Part shown: positions 21,139-32,702 of the stretch, in pieces
Layout: each line of letters opens with the position of its first letter
Numbering within the stretch: position 1 is the stretch's first letter
Notes under the pieces: model-generated
Databases searched by the model: none
What the model was told of the DNA's origin: nothing
Seen by the model: the letters and a program-made list of their open reading frames with translations, nothing else
Translations under genes and position numbers: made by a program
From: Magicicada septendecula
Taxonomy: Eukaryota > Arthropoda > Insecta > Hemiptera > Cicadidae
DNA: 64,000 nt
NCBI GenBank assembly: GCA_034769895.1
Contig: CM068373.1
Coordinates: 203,195,964 to 203,259,963 of the forward strand
Direction: 5' to 3'

Positions 21139-21339
21139 GTGGGAGAAAGTATACTACTCAAAGCAAATCCAGTGGGAAAACGGAGTGATAATACGGCGAA
21201 GAAATTCTTCAGACTTTATAATGGACCGTATACGTTAAGACAGCGAGTAGGACAGAACACTTTCATCGTATATGATGAGATACCGAAGAAAGAAATTGGT
21301 AAATTCCACGCAGCGTCATTTAGGAAGTTCTACACATGA
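21139..21339 (+). pseudogene. Integrase C-terminal GPY/F module fragment
   Basis: 66 codons with KKFFRLYNGPYTLRQRVG followed by a beta-rich tail, the GPY/F chromatin/DNA-binding module at the end of Ty3/gypsy integrase. It starts on GTG at an internal position, joined to upstream sequence by a deletion of the catalytic core. Confidence 0.7.
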
Positions 21340-21589
21340 AAACAGAGGTCAATGAAACCAGTCAGATCAGCTGTTTGTAAAGCCACCCTACTACAAGGTC
21401 GCGAGCAGTGAGCGTGTGAAGAGGGGAGGTAAGACATTTGTTTACACTCCAATTAAGGGTGAAATGACGAACATTATTCTTTATTATTTGTTACATTTTT
21501 TGCAAATCATAATAATAAATAAATTAAAAAAAAAAATTTGTAATAAATAAATTTATTAAATTTTTTTTTGTTACCAAGCAGAGGAATAA
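21340..21589 (+). other. 3' untranslated part of the long-LTR element
   Basis: AT-rich, with A/T runs. The purine stretch AGCAGAGGAATAA directly before the LTR is a weak polypurine-tract candidate; GAAGAGGGGAGG at about 21419 is stronger but misplaced. Confidence 0.4.
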
Positions 21590-22225
21590 TGCGACAGTAC
21601 AAATAAGTGATGTACTGAGCATGGAATATAAAAATTTAAATTTACTTAATAAACTGTAAATAATTAATAATATATTAGAAATAAGCATGTTAGGGATTGC
21701 AAGCTTGACTCAGACAAAAATATGAACAGGTGTTTCGACCTGAATCAACGTGCACACACACACAAATGTAACTGAAAGTGTGTACACCAGTATTTTGCTA
21801 GTGTGTGTGAACGCAGGTCTCTGCAGGCGAGTTTGCCACCCCAAGATGAATAATTGCACAATTACTGTTTTTCCGTAATTATTCATAAACTAGAATTAAG
21901 AATTAAAATCCAAAAGCACCATAAAATGTAATAAAATTTACTAAATACTGTGTACGAAAACCACGCGAAAGTGACACACCGTACAAGTGCAATAGTGAAA
22001 TAACTGTGTACAAATCGAAAGGGTTAAGTTGCAATGTCCAAAATTACAGTGAACATGTGTTGTAAAAATAGTTATAAGATAAGTATAAGAGTATACTTAC
22101 AGGACTCTGCAATTCGCAGAAATATAAAAAATAGCGAATTTGACAAAGAGTGGGGGATCTGAAGCCAGAGACAGTTTCTAACATGTCGATTTCGTACCAC
22201 TGCAGGGTGTCGACCAAGACATGGG

Positions 22226-22233
22226 TATAAATA
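22226..22233 (+). promoter_or_regulatory. TATA box in 3' LTR
   Basis: TATAAATA, identical to 17666-17673. Confidence 0.45.
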
Positions 22234-22498
22234 GGACACGCAAGCTACAGTGGTTCTCTTTCTTGAATCATCCACGGTGCAGCGGGAGCTTATGCCCGTC
22301 AGCACGGCGTATTTAATTTTTTTGTAAACAGTTTAAATTTTCCAGTTACGTACAACTATGTAACTAAGTTGTAAAGACAATCATTTTAATTAATAACAGC
22401 AGTACATAAGAAGAACTACATAAGAAGATCCATTAACGTCAGAAACAGCACGAGGAGAGTTCCAGAGAATGATTCGACAATAGACAAGAGAGTGATAT

Positions 22499-22646
22499 GA
22501 CGCTGGACAAGAGGAGAGTTCCAGAGAGAGATACGACGCTGGACAAGAGGAGAAAAGAGACAGCCGACGCTGGACAAGAGGAGAGTTCCACAGACAGAGA
22601 CAGCCGACGCTGGACAAGAGGAGAAGAGAGACGGCCGACGCTGGAG
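22499..22646 (+). repeat. Minisatellite in 3' LTR
   Basis: Counterpart of 17939-18086; five of the 20 LTR differences fall in it. Confidence 0.75.
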
Positions 22647-23400
22647 GCTAGACGAGGACGAATACCGATGGAACAAAAATGATCGAGTATGATTGACAAC
22701 TATAAGGTGATAGACAACTTATTTATATCTTAATCATACAAAGAATTCAAAGACAGTTAAAGACATTAATATTTTATTTAAAAGTAAGAGCAATGTTTCT
22801 TGTATAGTAGAATTAAAATCATAGATGTTTTATAAATACGATTAACGTAACAAGAGCTCAAATTAATATAATATAAAATGATTACAAAGCATTTAACTGA
22901 AAACAATTAGTATTTGAGAAAACAGTACTGAGAAACAAAAACTATTAATATTTTGAGTACATTACAATATAGAACAAAAGATTTAAATATTGATATTTTG
23001 AAACACATTAAGTGACTGAGTAATCTGAAAATGAGATTTTTCTTTCATTCAATAATTAGTAGAATAGAATATTTAGTCAGTAAGGATGTATATAGCTTAA
23101 GCCTTACGGCATAATAACAAGTAATAACGAATGTTTTAAATCGAAGTCAGTGCCATGTGCACATTTTTTTTATAGTATCAAATAAATTTTAATTACCGTT
23201 TCAAGTTATATAGAGTTCTTTTTACAGATACACCTGACACCCAATTTAAATGTTATATTGTTTAAAGAATTTGTCAATCTTGAACGTGAGACCGTTCACG
23301 CCTATTTTATGTATATGTAACGTTGCATAAATTTGGTGCTCCAAGATCGCGGGACTCCACAAATTTAAATTATAATAAATTTGCAAATTGTTACGTTGCA

Positions 23401-23756
23401 ATATATTGTCTATTTACACAATTTAAGGAACATGTGGACACTACTTATTTATTATGTATTTTGCTGTTTATTGCTGATTGGAATGTGATACTCATGTGAT
23501 TTATGTGATACTTGCATGTAATGAATTATGGGGGCAACAATAAAAAATTGTTATTGTTAATTAACAGCCGAGTTTAATTGCAAGTCCCGTCATACTGGAC
23601 CCAGCGCATTTTGGCTTCTCTAGGCTCTCGCCTAGTTTTAAATAACTAGTGGCTTCTCTTTCAAAAAAAAAATAAATACAAAAAAAATAAATAAATAAAT
23701 AAATAAAAAAGAAAAGTTTTTTTTATGAAGCAAAAAAAAAGCAAAGAGGGGTTGCA
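23401..23756 (+). repeat. Right part of the last gag-element LTR
   Basis: Matches 4424-4766 with some substitutions and A-run changes, ends in TTGCA, and is followed by unrelated sequence. It therefore marks the true right end of array 1. Confidence 0.8.
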
Positions 23757-24338
23757 GTATTTTGCTAGTATGAACTTGTTGTCATACCTTGCAGACAGCA
23801 AACTCAACTCTATCGAGTAGTTTTCATTACAAATAGGTAGTGATTTAATTAAGTCTAATGGCTCATTTTTTAGAGAAGAATGCAACTAATGTAGTTTCTG
23901 CACTGGCGTTAGATCGGATCTTGCATGCACCAAGTCCGAAAAAATTGAATAAAAATGCTGCCATTCCAAGATATTGCCTGTGAAGCAGGGCAAACTTACC
24001 GGTTTTAATTGCATATGGCCCGTTAATACGGGAGGTACAGTCTGAAAATTAAAGGTATCAATTAATTGTAAAATATTAGCTTCTGTGGAATATAACATTT
24101 CTTCGACCTCAACTCGGTCTTCTTGAGCAGCGTTTATGTCTTTGCAAATAAGTTCGATTTCGGACTGTACCTCATCGTATTTCGTTGCCAAGCTTTTCAA
24201 ACTTTCAAGTCCGACTGTTAAAAAGTGTCTTGTATTAGAGTTTCTATCAAAGTTACTGACAGCTGATTGTATACGCACTATTGCGGACTTTAAGCCGCCC
24301 CTCTTTCTGACTAACACTTTCAGGCCTTCTTCAGCCAT
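23757..24338 (-). pseudogene. gag: BEL/Pao gag, truncated, with in-frame stop
   Basis: First ATG at 24338-24336. The N-terminal about 110 residues are helical. They are followed by the DUF1759-type segment typical of BEL/Pao Gag (VSLPCFTGNILEWQHFYSIF, then LTPVQKLH, then DLIKSLP and a RYDN motif). A TAG at 23888-23886 interrupts this segment while the same frame continues on both sides, so this is a point nonsense change rather than a frameshift. The frame is cut at 23757 by the neighbouring LTR. No protease or later domains are present. Confidence 0.8.
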
Positions 24339-24708
24339 TGTACGCACCTTGAAATGATGTTAGTGATGTTAGTGGGAGATGTCCTGAAGCGTCGACGCCG
24401 TGGAGAAGATGGAAAACACACAGGTCGGACAGATGACTGCTTTGACTGACGTACTGAAGCTAGCAGGTGCTCTTGCAATGATGTCGTCAGGAGGCTCAAA
24501 GGCGACGAGCGAAATGCTAGTTGAATCACGCCACGGTCGTATCAGCGGATATGCTGAGTCGCCCGTGATGGCCAGAAATTGGGGCAGAAAATAATAAATG
24601 GGTGAATGATGTATCCGGGAATCCAGGTCCGGAGCGACCAAAAAAAGGTTTAGATCCGGCCCGGAGGACCAAAAATGTTAATGATGCGGCCCGTGGGGCC
24701 AAATAAAA
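24339..24708 (-). other. BEL/Pao leader with repeated primer-site-like modules
   Basis: Reading on the minus strand from the LTR, three GGCC/GG-rich modules follow one another: TTTGGCCCCACGGGCC (near 24704), TTTGGTCCTCCGGGCCGG (near 24675) and TTTGGTCGCTCCGGACC (near 24644), the first two each preceded by TTAACAT. One is probably the primer site; which one cannot be said. The remainder is non-coding. Confidence 0.45.
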
Positions 24709-25199
24709 TGTTAATTATGAAGTGTTCGTGATTTACTGTTGTAACTTATTCGCCAGGATGCAGAAATGATGAAGAGAGAGTGGACTGTAGTTAATACATT
24801 TATTGAAAAAAAATTCACATATATATCACTGAAATTGTTAAGTGTCACTTTTGAATAAGAGATTGGCTAATGACCGCATCGTAATACAAGTCGTAATGTT
24901 ACATTGAAAATAATTTAATGAAAGGGCCTAAAGGGCCATATATGAAGTCTTGGGCCTAAGGTCTACATTAATTGTCGCGACAAAGAAAAATGTGACAGTA
25001 TAGTAGCGGGCGCAAGGCCGACCGCCTCTAGCGAACGTATGTAACGAACTGTGCAAAGGTACGGACATGAATTGAGCAACTTAAAAGCGCAGATTAGCCA
25101 ACCTATGAATGCAAAATTATCGCGCTACTGTACAATTTTGTATGTAGAACGCGTTTCGGCGTCGTTTTCGCCTTCTTCAGCTTTGCGACAGACTCAACA
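24709..25199 (-). repeat. BEL/Pao 5' LTR
   Basis: 491 bp bounded by TGTT/AACA inverted ends, with an AATAAA signal on the minus strand near 24805. The inner edge could instead be at 24675 because the end sequence is repeated. The outer edge could reach 25208, where array-2 sequence starts. No second LTR in the window confirms it. Confidence 0.5.
25111..25186 (-). other. Hammerhead-ribozyme-like fold in the BEL LTR
   Basis: Minus strand: GCAAAG, CTGAAGA (25180-25174), a GGCG/CGCC helix with a 7-base loop, GAAAC (25157-25153), a long CGCG...CGCG helix (extended by CTAC/GTAG), ATAA, TTTTGC. The outer GCAAAG/TTTTGC pairs, giving three helices around CUGANGA and GAAA, as in a type I hammerhead. 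Deviations: an unpaired A before helix II and an extra A between helix III and the expected UH cleavage position. Activity is unproven. Confidence 0.3.
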
Positions 25200-25208
25200 G
25201 TCTGTCAA

Positions 25209-26709
25209 CAGCAAATTCAGATATTACCTTGTAGGACAACATATCGAGATTTTATCAGACAATCAGGCGTTGTCTGTCTTTCATGATCAAATGTAAACTC
25301 ACAAATGCGACCATATCGCGATGGATCATGGGGATCCAAGAATATGATTTTAGTATAAAATATTGAAAAGCCAGTGAAAACAAAATAGCAGATAGGCCAA
25401 CTTTAAGTAGACATCCCCCGATTATTGAAGAACAATACTCCTCAACAAGGAATGAAGTGCAGATCTTGACAATTAAGTATGTATTACCAGACACATTAAA
25501 AACTAGGTTAAAAAATATAAACATCAAGCAACAGCGGGATACTAAATTAAATAAAGTCAGCTATGATATAAGAGTACAGTACAACTCAAAGTACAAAATA
25601 GCCAATGATGTGTTATACAAGATCATAGACGGGCAGTGGAAGATAATGGTACCTGATGAACTAGTCGAGGATTTAACTTGGGCGTGCCATGACAGTCTGG
25701 CGCACGCGGGAGCATATAAATGTTATTTAACAATGCGAGAAGACTTTGTGTGGTTAAATATGGCTAGAAAAGTTAAATCTATTTTGCGTACCTGTCACAT
25801 ATGCCAAACTGCAAAATACCCGAATCAACACACGTATGTAGAAATGTGCAATATTATTACTAAAAACAAAATTGAATTATTATGTATTGATTTTTAGGTG
25901 CACTACCGCGTGCATCAAGGGGTATGAGGAATCTGGTGGTGTGCACGGATGCGTTCTCTAAACAAGTAAGTCTATATATGCAATAGGACGACCCACTACG
26001 GCGGCCGTATTAAATGTTTTTTTAAATAAATACATCCATAAATATGGTCACGTAAAAAAAAAATTGTATCTGACCAGAGTAAACAGTTCACCAATAGGAA
26101 GTGGTAATCCGAATTGGAAAAGCACAATATCCAGACTGTGTTAACAGCGATCCGAAGACCGCAGGACAACCTCGCTGAAAGGGTCAACAGAGAGTTAGGT
26201 CGACTGTTCCGTACTTATTTTAATACCAACCAAAGTAGATGGCTGGATTATCTCGAATTTTTCGAGCGGTCCATCAACGGAAATTACAATGACACAACAG
26301 GATTTACACCTAACAAGTTGCAAACTGTAGAAATGCCCAAGCGTGCCTGGGATGAGAGCATCAGGAGAATTCCAACGCAAAATTTGCCTATTCCGAGCGA
26401 GGTGAAACGTAGAGAAGCCAGGAGACGCATTAAGAAATGTGCCAAAGAACGGCGTAATGATTCAATGCAGACCACAAGCTGGTAACATTTAAAATTGGCG
26501 AGAGGGTACTCCCGATGGCTTTGAATGTCTGTCAAAGGGAGGATAACACTGCAGGCAAATTCTTTAGGTTGTACAATGGCCCATACATTTTATCCGAGCA
26601 GGTTGGTAAAAACACCTATATTGTAACCAACCCTAGTACTAACCGTATTATAAGGAAATTCCATGTATCATCCCTAAGAAATTATTATGTCAGAGATTAT
26701 TGTTCCTAA
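25209..26709 (+). pseudogene. pol: pol remnant of U0: RNase H end and integrase
   Basis: Begins abruptly inside RNase H (frame to 25296). Integrase zinc-finger part at 25457-25897, core scraps to 26113, distal core with the ERVNR helix at 26114-26485, GPY/F module at 26515-26709. The stop after the first catalytic Asp (25895-25897) is the same as in other units. It shares the GTGCAGATC variant near 25457 with U1 and U7. Confidence 0.8.
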
Positions 26710-26730
26710 TATGGTAGGGTATAGGTGGTA

Positions 26731-27122
26731 TGAATGTTTTAAGAAAATTATGTGAAATATGAGTGTAAATTTATAATTTTATATGAGATGTCAGAATAAA
26801 TGATTTGAACGAACGGAGTATACTTTCAGTTATGAAAATGAAGTCAGAAGTGTTGATACGCTTATCTGTGTTTGAGATTATAAGTCAGATTCAACCACGT
26901 GTATTTGTTTGTATTGTATAAACCTACCAAAACTGAATACATAAAGTCTTGAAAACAAATAAAATACTGTACATGACGTTTTGTTTAATTTAAATATATC
27001 ATATAAACAATTATTTACTTATGTTATAAATAAATAATGTTTCTACACCTCCAATATAGACTTGTGCATATTTTATACACACAAAATTATCCTATGCGAA
27101 AATATTTATTTGTATAGTAGCA
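26731..27122 (+). repeat. LTR of U1 (end-type variant)
   Basis: 392 bp. The 3' edge (GTAGCA) is set by the primer site that follows; the 5' edge is uncertain by some tens of bases, placed after a G-rich GGTAGGGTATAGGTGG tract. Carries GAACGAACGG and GTATTGTATAAACC variants found otherwise only in the LTR at 63159. Confidence 0.6.
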
Positions 27123-27132
27123 TATAGATATT

Positions 27133-27152
27133 TGGCGCTGACAACGTGTCGC
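27133..27152 (+). promoter_or_regulatory. Primer-binding site of U1, Lys-tRNA-like
   Basis: TGGCGCTGACAACGTGTCGC, 10 bases after the LTR, resembles TGGCGCCCAACGTGGGGC-type Lys primer sites with an insertion. Middle units have TGGCGTTGACAACATGTGGC at the same place (32332, and so on). Confidence 0.45.
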
Positions 27153-27503
27153 ACGATTTTATTATAATTTATTAATATTATATATTATTAATTATGATTC
27201 ATTTGGACTAATTTGTGGGTGTTCTGATTGTAAGCAGAGAGTGTATATAATTTGTTGAATATTCTCTGTAAGCAGATATTTGAACAGTATTATTAATTTA
27301 GTTTATTTGGAGGTTTGAATTATTATCTGTATATGTAGCGTATTTGGTTAAGTATTGTGAACATTTGATTACGATACTAGTCTGTGACGTTGTACAACAT
27401 ATAAACTGAACATTAATACTATAATAATAAGAGTTAATAATAGTGCCGTTTATGTTAAATAAGGACCATAATATTTGTTTGAATATATAAAATAACTATA
27501 AAT
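27153..27503 (+). other. Leader of U1 (also representative of other units)
   Basis: AT-rich and non-coding. Just before gag, the only nearby ATG (27502) is out of frame with the coiled-coil frame beginning GTG at 27504; this arrangement is the same in every unit (for example 32701, 37903, 43106). Confidence 0.45.
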
Positions 27504-28514
27504 GTGGCTGAATCACTTGAATTACAAAATACGTTAGCTGCAGTATTATCCAATGAAGTAAATAGAGCTAATAAAGAGGAAGCAATAATACAAAATAGGT
27601 CACTACTTGATGAGAATAAGGAAATTTTTACCACGGTGCATGAACAAGCTAAACAAAATAAACAACTTATAGAATCGACAGAAAAGCGTATCGGAGAGAA
27701 AGTCGAGTTAATTCGTAGTAACATTGAGTTAGCACTACAAGCTAATAATTCACGTCTTATTGACTGTGAAGCTAAGATCAATGTCATGGAAGAAATAATG
27801 GTAAATCATACATCGACGGCGAATGAATTGGTAGCAGAGCAGCAACAGCGGATACAGGAGTTAAACAACAGCTGACCCGACTCCACATTACCACGATACC
27901 TGCGAACCTGACCACATATATTTATAAAACTTGTGACGAACCCAATTCGCAATTAAAATTCTATGGTAGAGAGACTGAAAATCCCCTCCACTTTCTCAAA
28001 AACTGCGAGAGAGCTATGGATGCAATAAATGACAACCTAAGCGTAATGGACAAACTAACCTGGGTGGTGAGAAGGTACCGTGGCCGAAAGGTTCGACCTG
28101 GTGCGGCATTTTTGGGCTAGGTACTAGAACAGCGAGATACAAAGAAAGATCCGTGTACAGCTGAAATTTCGAAAATATTCAAATATGAAAGGTTCAAAAG
28201 AAAACTATTTAATCCAGCTGATATCTCGAGTCAAGTATCTGGAACCGGAAGTGACAGAAGCAGAAATGGTAAGTAAGTTATCTCACCATTTTGGATGCGG
28301 AATTCAAATCGCGGTTATTACATAAGGGGTTAAATCCTTATAAGAACTACTCTTGTTATTGACTAAATGGGATAATGTAGATAACCCAAGTAATAATAAT
28401 GATCAATTACGTAAACAATTTCAGCCACAACAACAACAGTTTAAAAATAAACCAAGTTTTCAAAGATTCAATCAAAGCAGAGTATCGGCAATTACCGAGA
28501 ACAATGCAAATTAA
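27504..28514 (+). pseudogene. gag: gag of U1
   Basis: A 123-codon coiled-coil frame (27504-27875, GTG first codon) ends in TGA. The following capsid-like stretch (about 27950-28130, with KFYGRETENPLHF) is cut by further stops and frameshifts; a Gln-rich end at 28420-28514 has three CAA repeats. There is no in-frame ATG. U1 has the AEQQQR variant shared only with U5. Confidence 0.7.
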
Positions 28515-31500
28515 AAGCAGCCAACAAATCGTGTTGCATGGCGTGGGTCCGTGCGATAAGATTAATGATATAAATAAAAATAAGAATACAAATACAATTA
28601 AAGCATACAATAACAAGCGGCAGTATCATAAATCATATGTTAGCAAGAAGAGTGATAGTAACGTATTCAATGCTTCTGGCTTATACCCTGTTGATGTTAG
28701 GGATGAATTAATATATAATAACTGTGTGGATGAATGTGTGGAAAATACTAGAGTTGAAGACAATAATGGCATTGTTGTGATAGCGAGAATCAATGTTTGT
28801 GTTGGTAATGTTTTGCTAGATAGTGATGCGCTAGTGTCGTTAATTAATGAAAAATTTATTAACAAACATAAGCACCAATTTAAGAAAACACCTATCTTGT
28901 AAATAATACTATGGTTACTACGGCGACCGGAGATACACAAATTATTTGTAAACAAGCACTTTTATCAATAATTACACAAGGCATAGAAATTGAAGTGACA
29001 GTCCTTATAGTTAAAAATCTAGTATATGACGTTATATTAGGTACTGACACTTTAAGAAAAATACATGCCACAATCTATTTCAGTAACAAAAAAGTTACAT
29101 GCACAATTCGATATAAATTGTACACAGTTAAATTGGGATATGTTGACAGCGACTTGAAGCAGGCAGAGAAGTGTACTAACATACAAAAGCCAGTTTTAAT
29201 CTCGTAGATAAGATAAGGAGTAGCGGGCAGTTCACCGGCAATAAACTAACAGCTGATCAAGAGAAACGGTTAAATAATATCTTAAACAAGTACGAATTGG
29301 TTTTTAAAAACGAACACACCGTTATTAACATATATGAACTTAGGATAAATGTAATTGGTGAAAATAAGTTTGTCCGGAAAACTTATCCAATTCCATTACA
29401 CTACCAAGGGCAAGTTGAGGAAGAAATTAAGAAAATGTTAACAAATGATATTATTGAATGTGCTGATAGTAACTTCCTTAATCCTGTGGTAGTGGTTAAA
29501 AAAAAATAATAACGATATACGTCTTTGTTTAGATATGCGCAACCTAAACAGCATACGCAAAAGTGCTAAGATTGTGCACCCAATGCCGAGAACCTATTTA
29601 TAAAATGTCAAGGGGTCAGGTACATGTCGAGGCGGGACCTCAAAAGCGGGTTTTCGCAGATTCCATTAGCTGAAGATTGCCGCAAATTTACGAAATTCCT
29701 TTATAACAACAAATGATACCAGTTTAGGGTAGTCACTTTCGGGTTAGTGACCAGTCTTGCTACAATTGTTAAATGTCTAGAATTGGCACTAGGACCGGAA
29801 GTAGAGGAATTCGTATGCGTGTTTGTGGATGGCATACTTGTAATATCTAAATCTTTCGAAGAGCATTTAAATCACCTCGATAGTGTCTTCCAAAAATTAA
29901 GTGAAGCCAATCTTTTGCTTAACTTGGACAAGTGTGAGTTTGGACAATCCCAAATAAAATTCTTGGGTCATATTATTTTGGCAGATGGGGTCAATACCAA
30001 TCCTGAGAAAATCCAGGCCATCACCGATTTTCCTAACCCCAAGAAAGCAAAAGATATCAGGGCGTTCCTCGGATTGACCGGGTATTTTCGTCGTTTCACA
30101 CCTGAATAGAACCACTTCTGGAACTACTAAGAAAAAATACCAAATGGCGATGGGAAGAGCGGTATGAGGCAGTATTCAATGCTACCAAGAACATGAATAG
30201 TAAGAACCTGCATATATTCCATCTTGAAAAAGAAGGGAATTATGTACTTAATTGTGACGCGTCGGACTACGCGATAGGCGGAGTGTTATATGAGCGGAAT
30301 AACCAAGGTGAACACGAGGTAATTCCCCACGTAAGTCGTTCATTAAAAGGTGGTGAGAGGAACTATTTTACGTCGGAGAAGGAAATTCTCGCGATAGTAT
30401 ATTGTATCAGCAAATTCAGATATTACCTTGTAGGACAACACATCGAGATTTTATCAGACAATCAGGCGTTGTCTGTCTTTCATGATCAAATGTAAACTCA
30501 CAAATGCGCACATATCGTGATGGACCATGTGGATCCAAGAATATGATTTTAGTATAAAATATCGAAAATCCAGTGAAAACAAAATAGCAGATAGGCCAAC
30601 TTTAAGTAGACATCCCCCGATTATTGAAGAACAATACTCCTCAACAAGGAATGAAGTGCAGATCTTGACAATTAAGTATGTATTACCAGACACATTAAAA
30701 ACTAGGTTAAAAAATATAAACATCAAGCAACAGCGGGATACTAAATTAAATAAAGTCAGCTATGATATAAGAGTACAGTATAACTCAAAGTACAAAATAG
30801 CTAATGATGTGTTATACAATATCGTAGACGGGCAGTGGAAGATAATGGTACCTGATGAACTAGTCGAGGATTTAACTTGGACGTGCCATGACAGTCTGGC
30901 GCACGCGGGAGCATATAAATGTTATTTAACAATGCGAGAAGACTTTGTGTGGTTAAATATGGCTAGAAAAGTTAAATCTATTTTGCGTACCTGTCACATA
31001 TGCCAAACTGCAAAATACCCGAATCAACACACGTATGTAGAAATGTGCAATATTATTACTAAAAACAAAATTGAATTATTATGTATTGATTTTTAGGTGC
31101 ACTACCGCGTGCATCAAGGGGTATGAGGAATCTGGTGGTGTGCACGGATGCGTTCTCTAAACAAGTAAGTCTATATATGCAATAGGACGACCCACTACGG
31201 CGGCCGTATTAAATGTTTTTTTAAATAAATACATCCATAAATATGGTCACGTAAAAAAAAAATTGTATCTGACCAGAGTAAACAGTTCACCAATAGGAAG
31301 TGGTAATCCGAATTGGAAAAGCACAATATCCAGACTGTGTTAACAGCGATCCGAAGACCGCAGGACAACCTCGCTGAAAGGGTCAACAGAGAGTTAGGTC
31401 GACTGTTCCGTACTTATTTTAATACCAACCAAAGTAGATGGCTGGATTATCTCGAATTTTTCGAGCGGTCCATCAACGGAAATTACAATGACACAACAGG

Positions 31501-31908
31501 ATTTACACCTAACAAGTTGCAAACTTTAGAAATGCCCAAGCGTGCCTGGGATGAGAGCATCAGGAGAATTCCAACGCAAAATTTGCCTATTCCGAGCGAG
31601 GTGAAACGTAGAGAAGCCAGGAGACGCATTAAGAAATGTGCCAAAGAACGGCGTAATGATTCAATGCAGACCACAAGCTGGTAACATTTAAAATTGGCGA
31701 GAGGGTACTCCCGATGGCTTTGAATGTCTGTCAAAGGGAGGATAACACTGCAGGCAAATTCTTTAGGTTGTACAATGGCCCATACATTTTATCCGAGCAG
31801 GTTGGTAAAAACACCTATATTGTAACCAACCCTAGTACTAACCGTATTATAAGGAAATTCCATGTATCATCCCTAAGAAATTATTATGTCAGAGATTATT
31901 GTTCCTAA
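28399..31908 (+). pseudogene. pol: pol of U1
   Basis: Protease with DSD at its active site (28399-28902), protease C-terminal part (28911-29207), RT fingers (29297-29509, shortened by one extra A near 29500), RT palm with FVDG (29747-30109), RNase H (30193-30495), integrase zinc finger (30527-31096), distal core (31313-31684), GPY/F (31714-31908). Only here is the RNase H/integrase linker open from 30527, because CGA stands where other units have TGA. Confidence 0.8.
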
Positions 31909-31929
31909 TATGGTAGGGTATAGGTGGTA

Positions 31930-32321
31930 TGAATGTTTTAAGAAAATTATGTGAAATATGAGTGTAAATTTATAATTTTATATGAGATGTCAGAATAAAT
32001 GATTTGAACAAACGGAGTATACTTTCAGTTATGAAAATGAAGTCAGAAGTGTTGATACGCTTATCTGTGTTTGAGATTATAAGTCAGATTCAACCACGTG
32101 TATTTGTTTGTATTTTATAAACCTACCAAAACTGAATACATAAAGTCTTGAAAACAAATAAAATACTGTACATGACGTTTTGTTTAATTTAAATATATCA
32201 TATAAACAATTATTTACTTATGTTATAAATAAATAATGTTTCTACACCTCCAATATAGACTTGTGCATATTTTATACACTCAAAATTATCCTATGCGAAA
32301 ATATTTATTTGTATAGTCGCA
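31930..32321 (+). repeat. LTR of U2
   Basis: 392 bp, middle-type variant (GAACAAACGG, GTATTTTATAAACC, GTCGCA end). Primer site at 32332. Confidence 0.6.
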
Positions 32322-32702
32322 TAGAGATATTTGGCGTTGACAACATGTGGCACGATTTTATTATAATTTATTAATATTATACATTTTGTAATTATGATTC
32401 ATATGGACTAATTTGTGTGTGTTCTGTTTGTAAGCAGGGAGTGTATATAATTTGTTGAATATTCTCTGTAAGCAGATATTTGAACAGTATTATTAATTTA
32501 GTTTATTTGGAGGTTTGAATATTATCTGTATATGTAGCGTATTTGGTTAAGTATTGTGAACATTTGATTACGATACTAGTCTGTGACGTTGTACAACATA
32601 TAAACTGAACATTAATACTATAATAATAAGAGTTAATAATAGTGCCGTTTATGTTAAATAAGGACCATAATATTTGTTTGAATATATAAAATAACTATAA
32701 AT

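Larger units (their letters stand above)
17030..23400 (+). mobile_element. Long-LTR Ty3/gypsy-type element, internally deleted, inserted in array 1
   Basis: Two direct 1811-bp LTRs at exact offset 4560 (17030-18840 and 21590-23400), both starting TGCGACAG and ending CGTTGCA. The insertion site is an (AT)n run, so a target duplication cannot be resolved. The internal part (2749 bp) has a Lys-tRNA-like primer region, one intact 309-aa ORF, and two fragments of integrase core plus an integrase C-terminus, with no reverse transcriptase. It is related to the array-2 element, judging by the shared integrase C-terminal motifs and the same LTR-end/primer arrangement. Confidence 0.85.
21590..23400 (+). 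repeat. 3' LTR of the long-LTR element (1811 bp)
   Basis: Pairs with 17030-18840. Ends at CGTTGCA exactly where the interrupted gag-element LTR resumes. Confidence 0.9.
23757..25199 (-). mobile_element. BEL/Pao element, 5' part only
   Basis: On the minus strand, in order: a probable LTR with TGTT...AACA ends, a leader with primer-site-like modules, and the first about 190 codons of a BEL/Pao gag, cut where the gag-only LTR ends. The rest of the element should lie left of array 1, outside the window. Confidence 0.75.

Noticed and set aside
23755..23769. A 15-base match between the array 1/BEL junction and the long LTR (near 17230 and 21790)
   Set aside because: The junction bases are explained as BEL gag coding sequence (the RYDN...LAKY segment), so the match looks like chance in AT-rich DNA.
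28626..28955. Minus-strand frames of about 110 codons that recur in every array-2 unit
   Set aside because: They are antisense to protease and repeat only because the units are near-identical.
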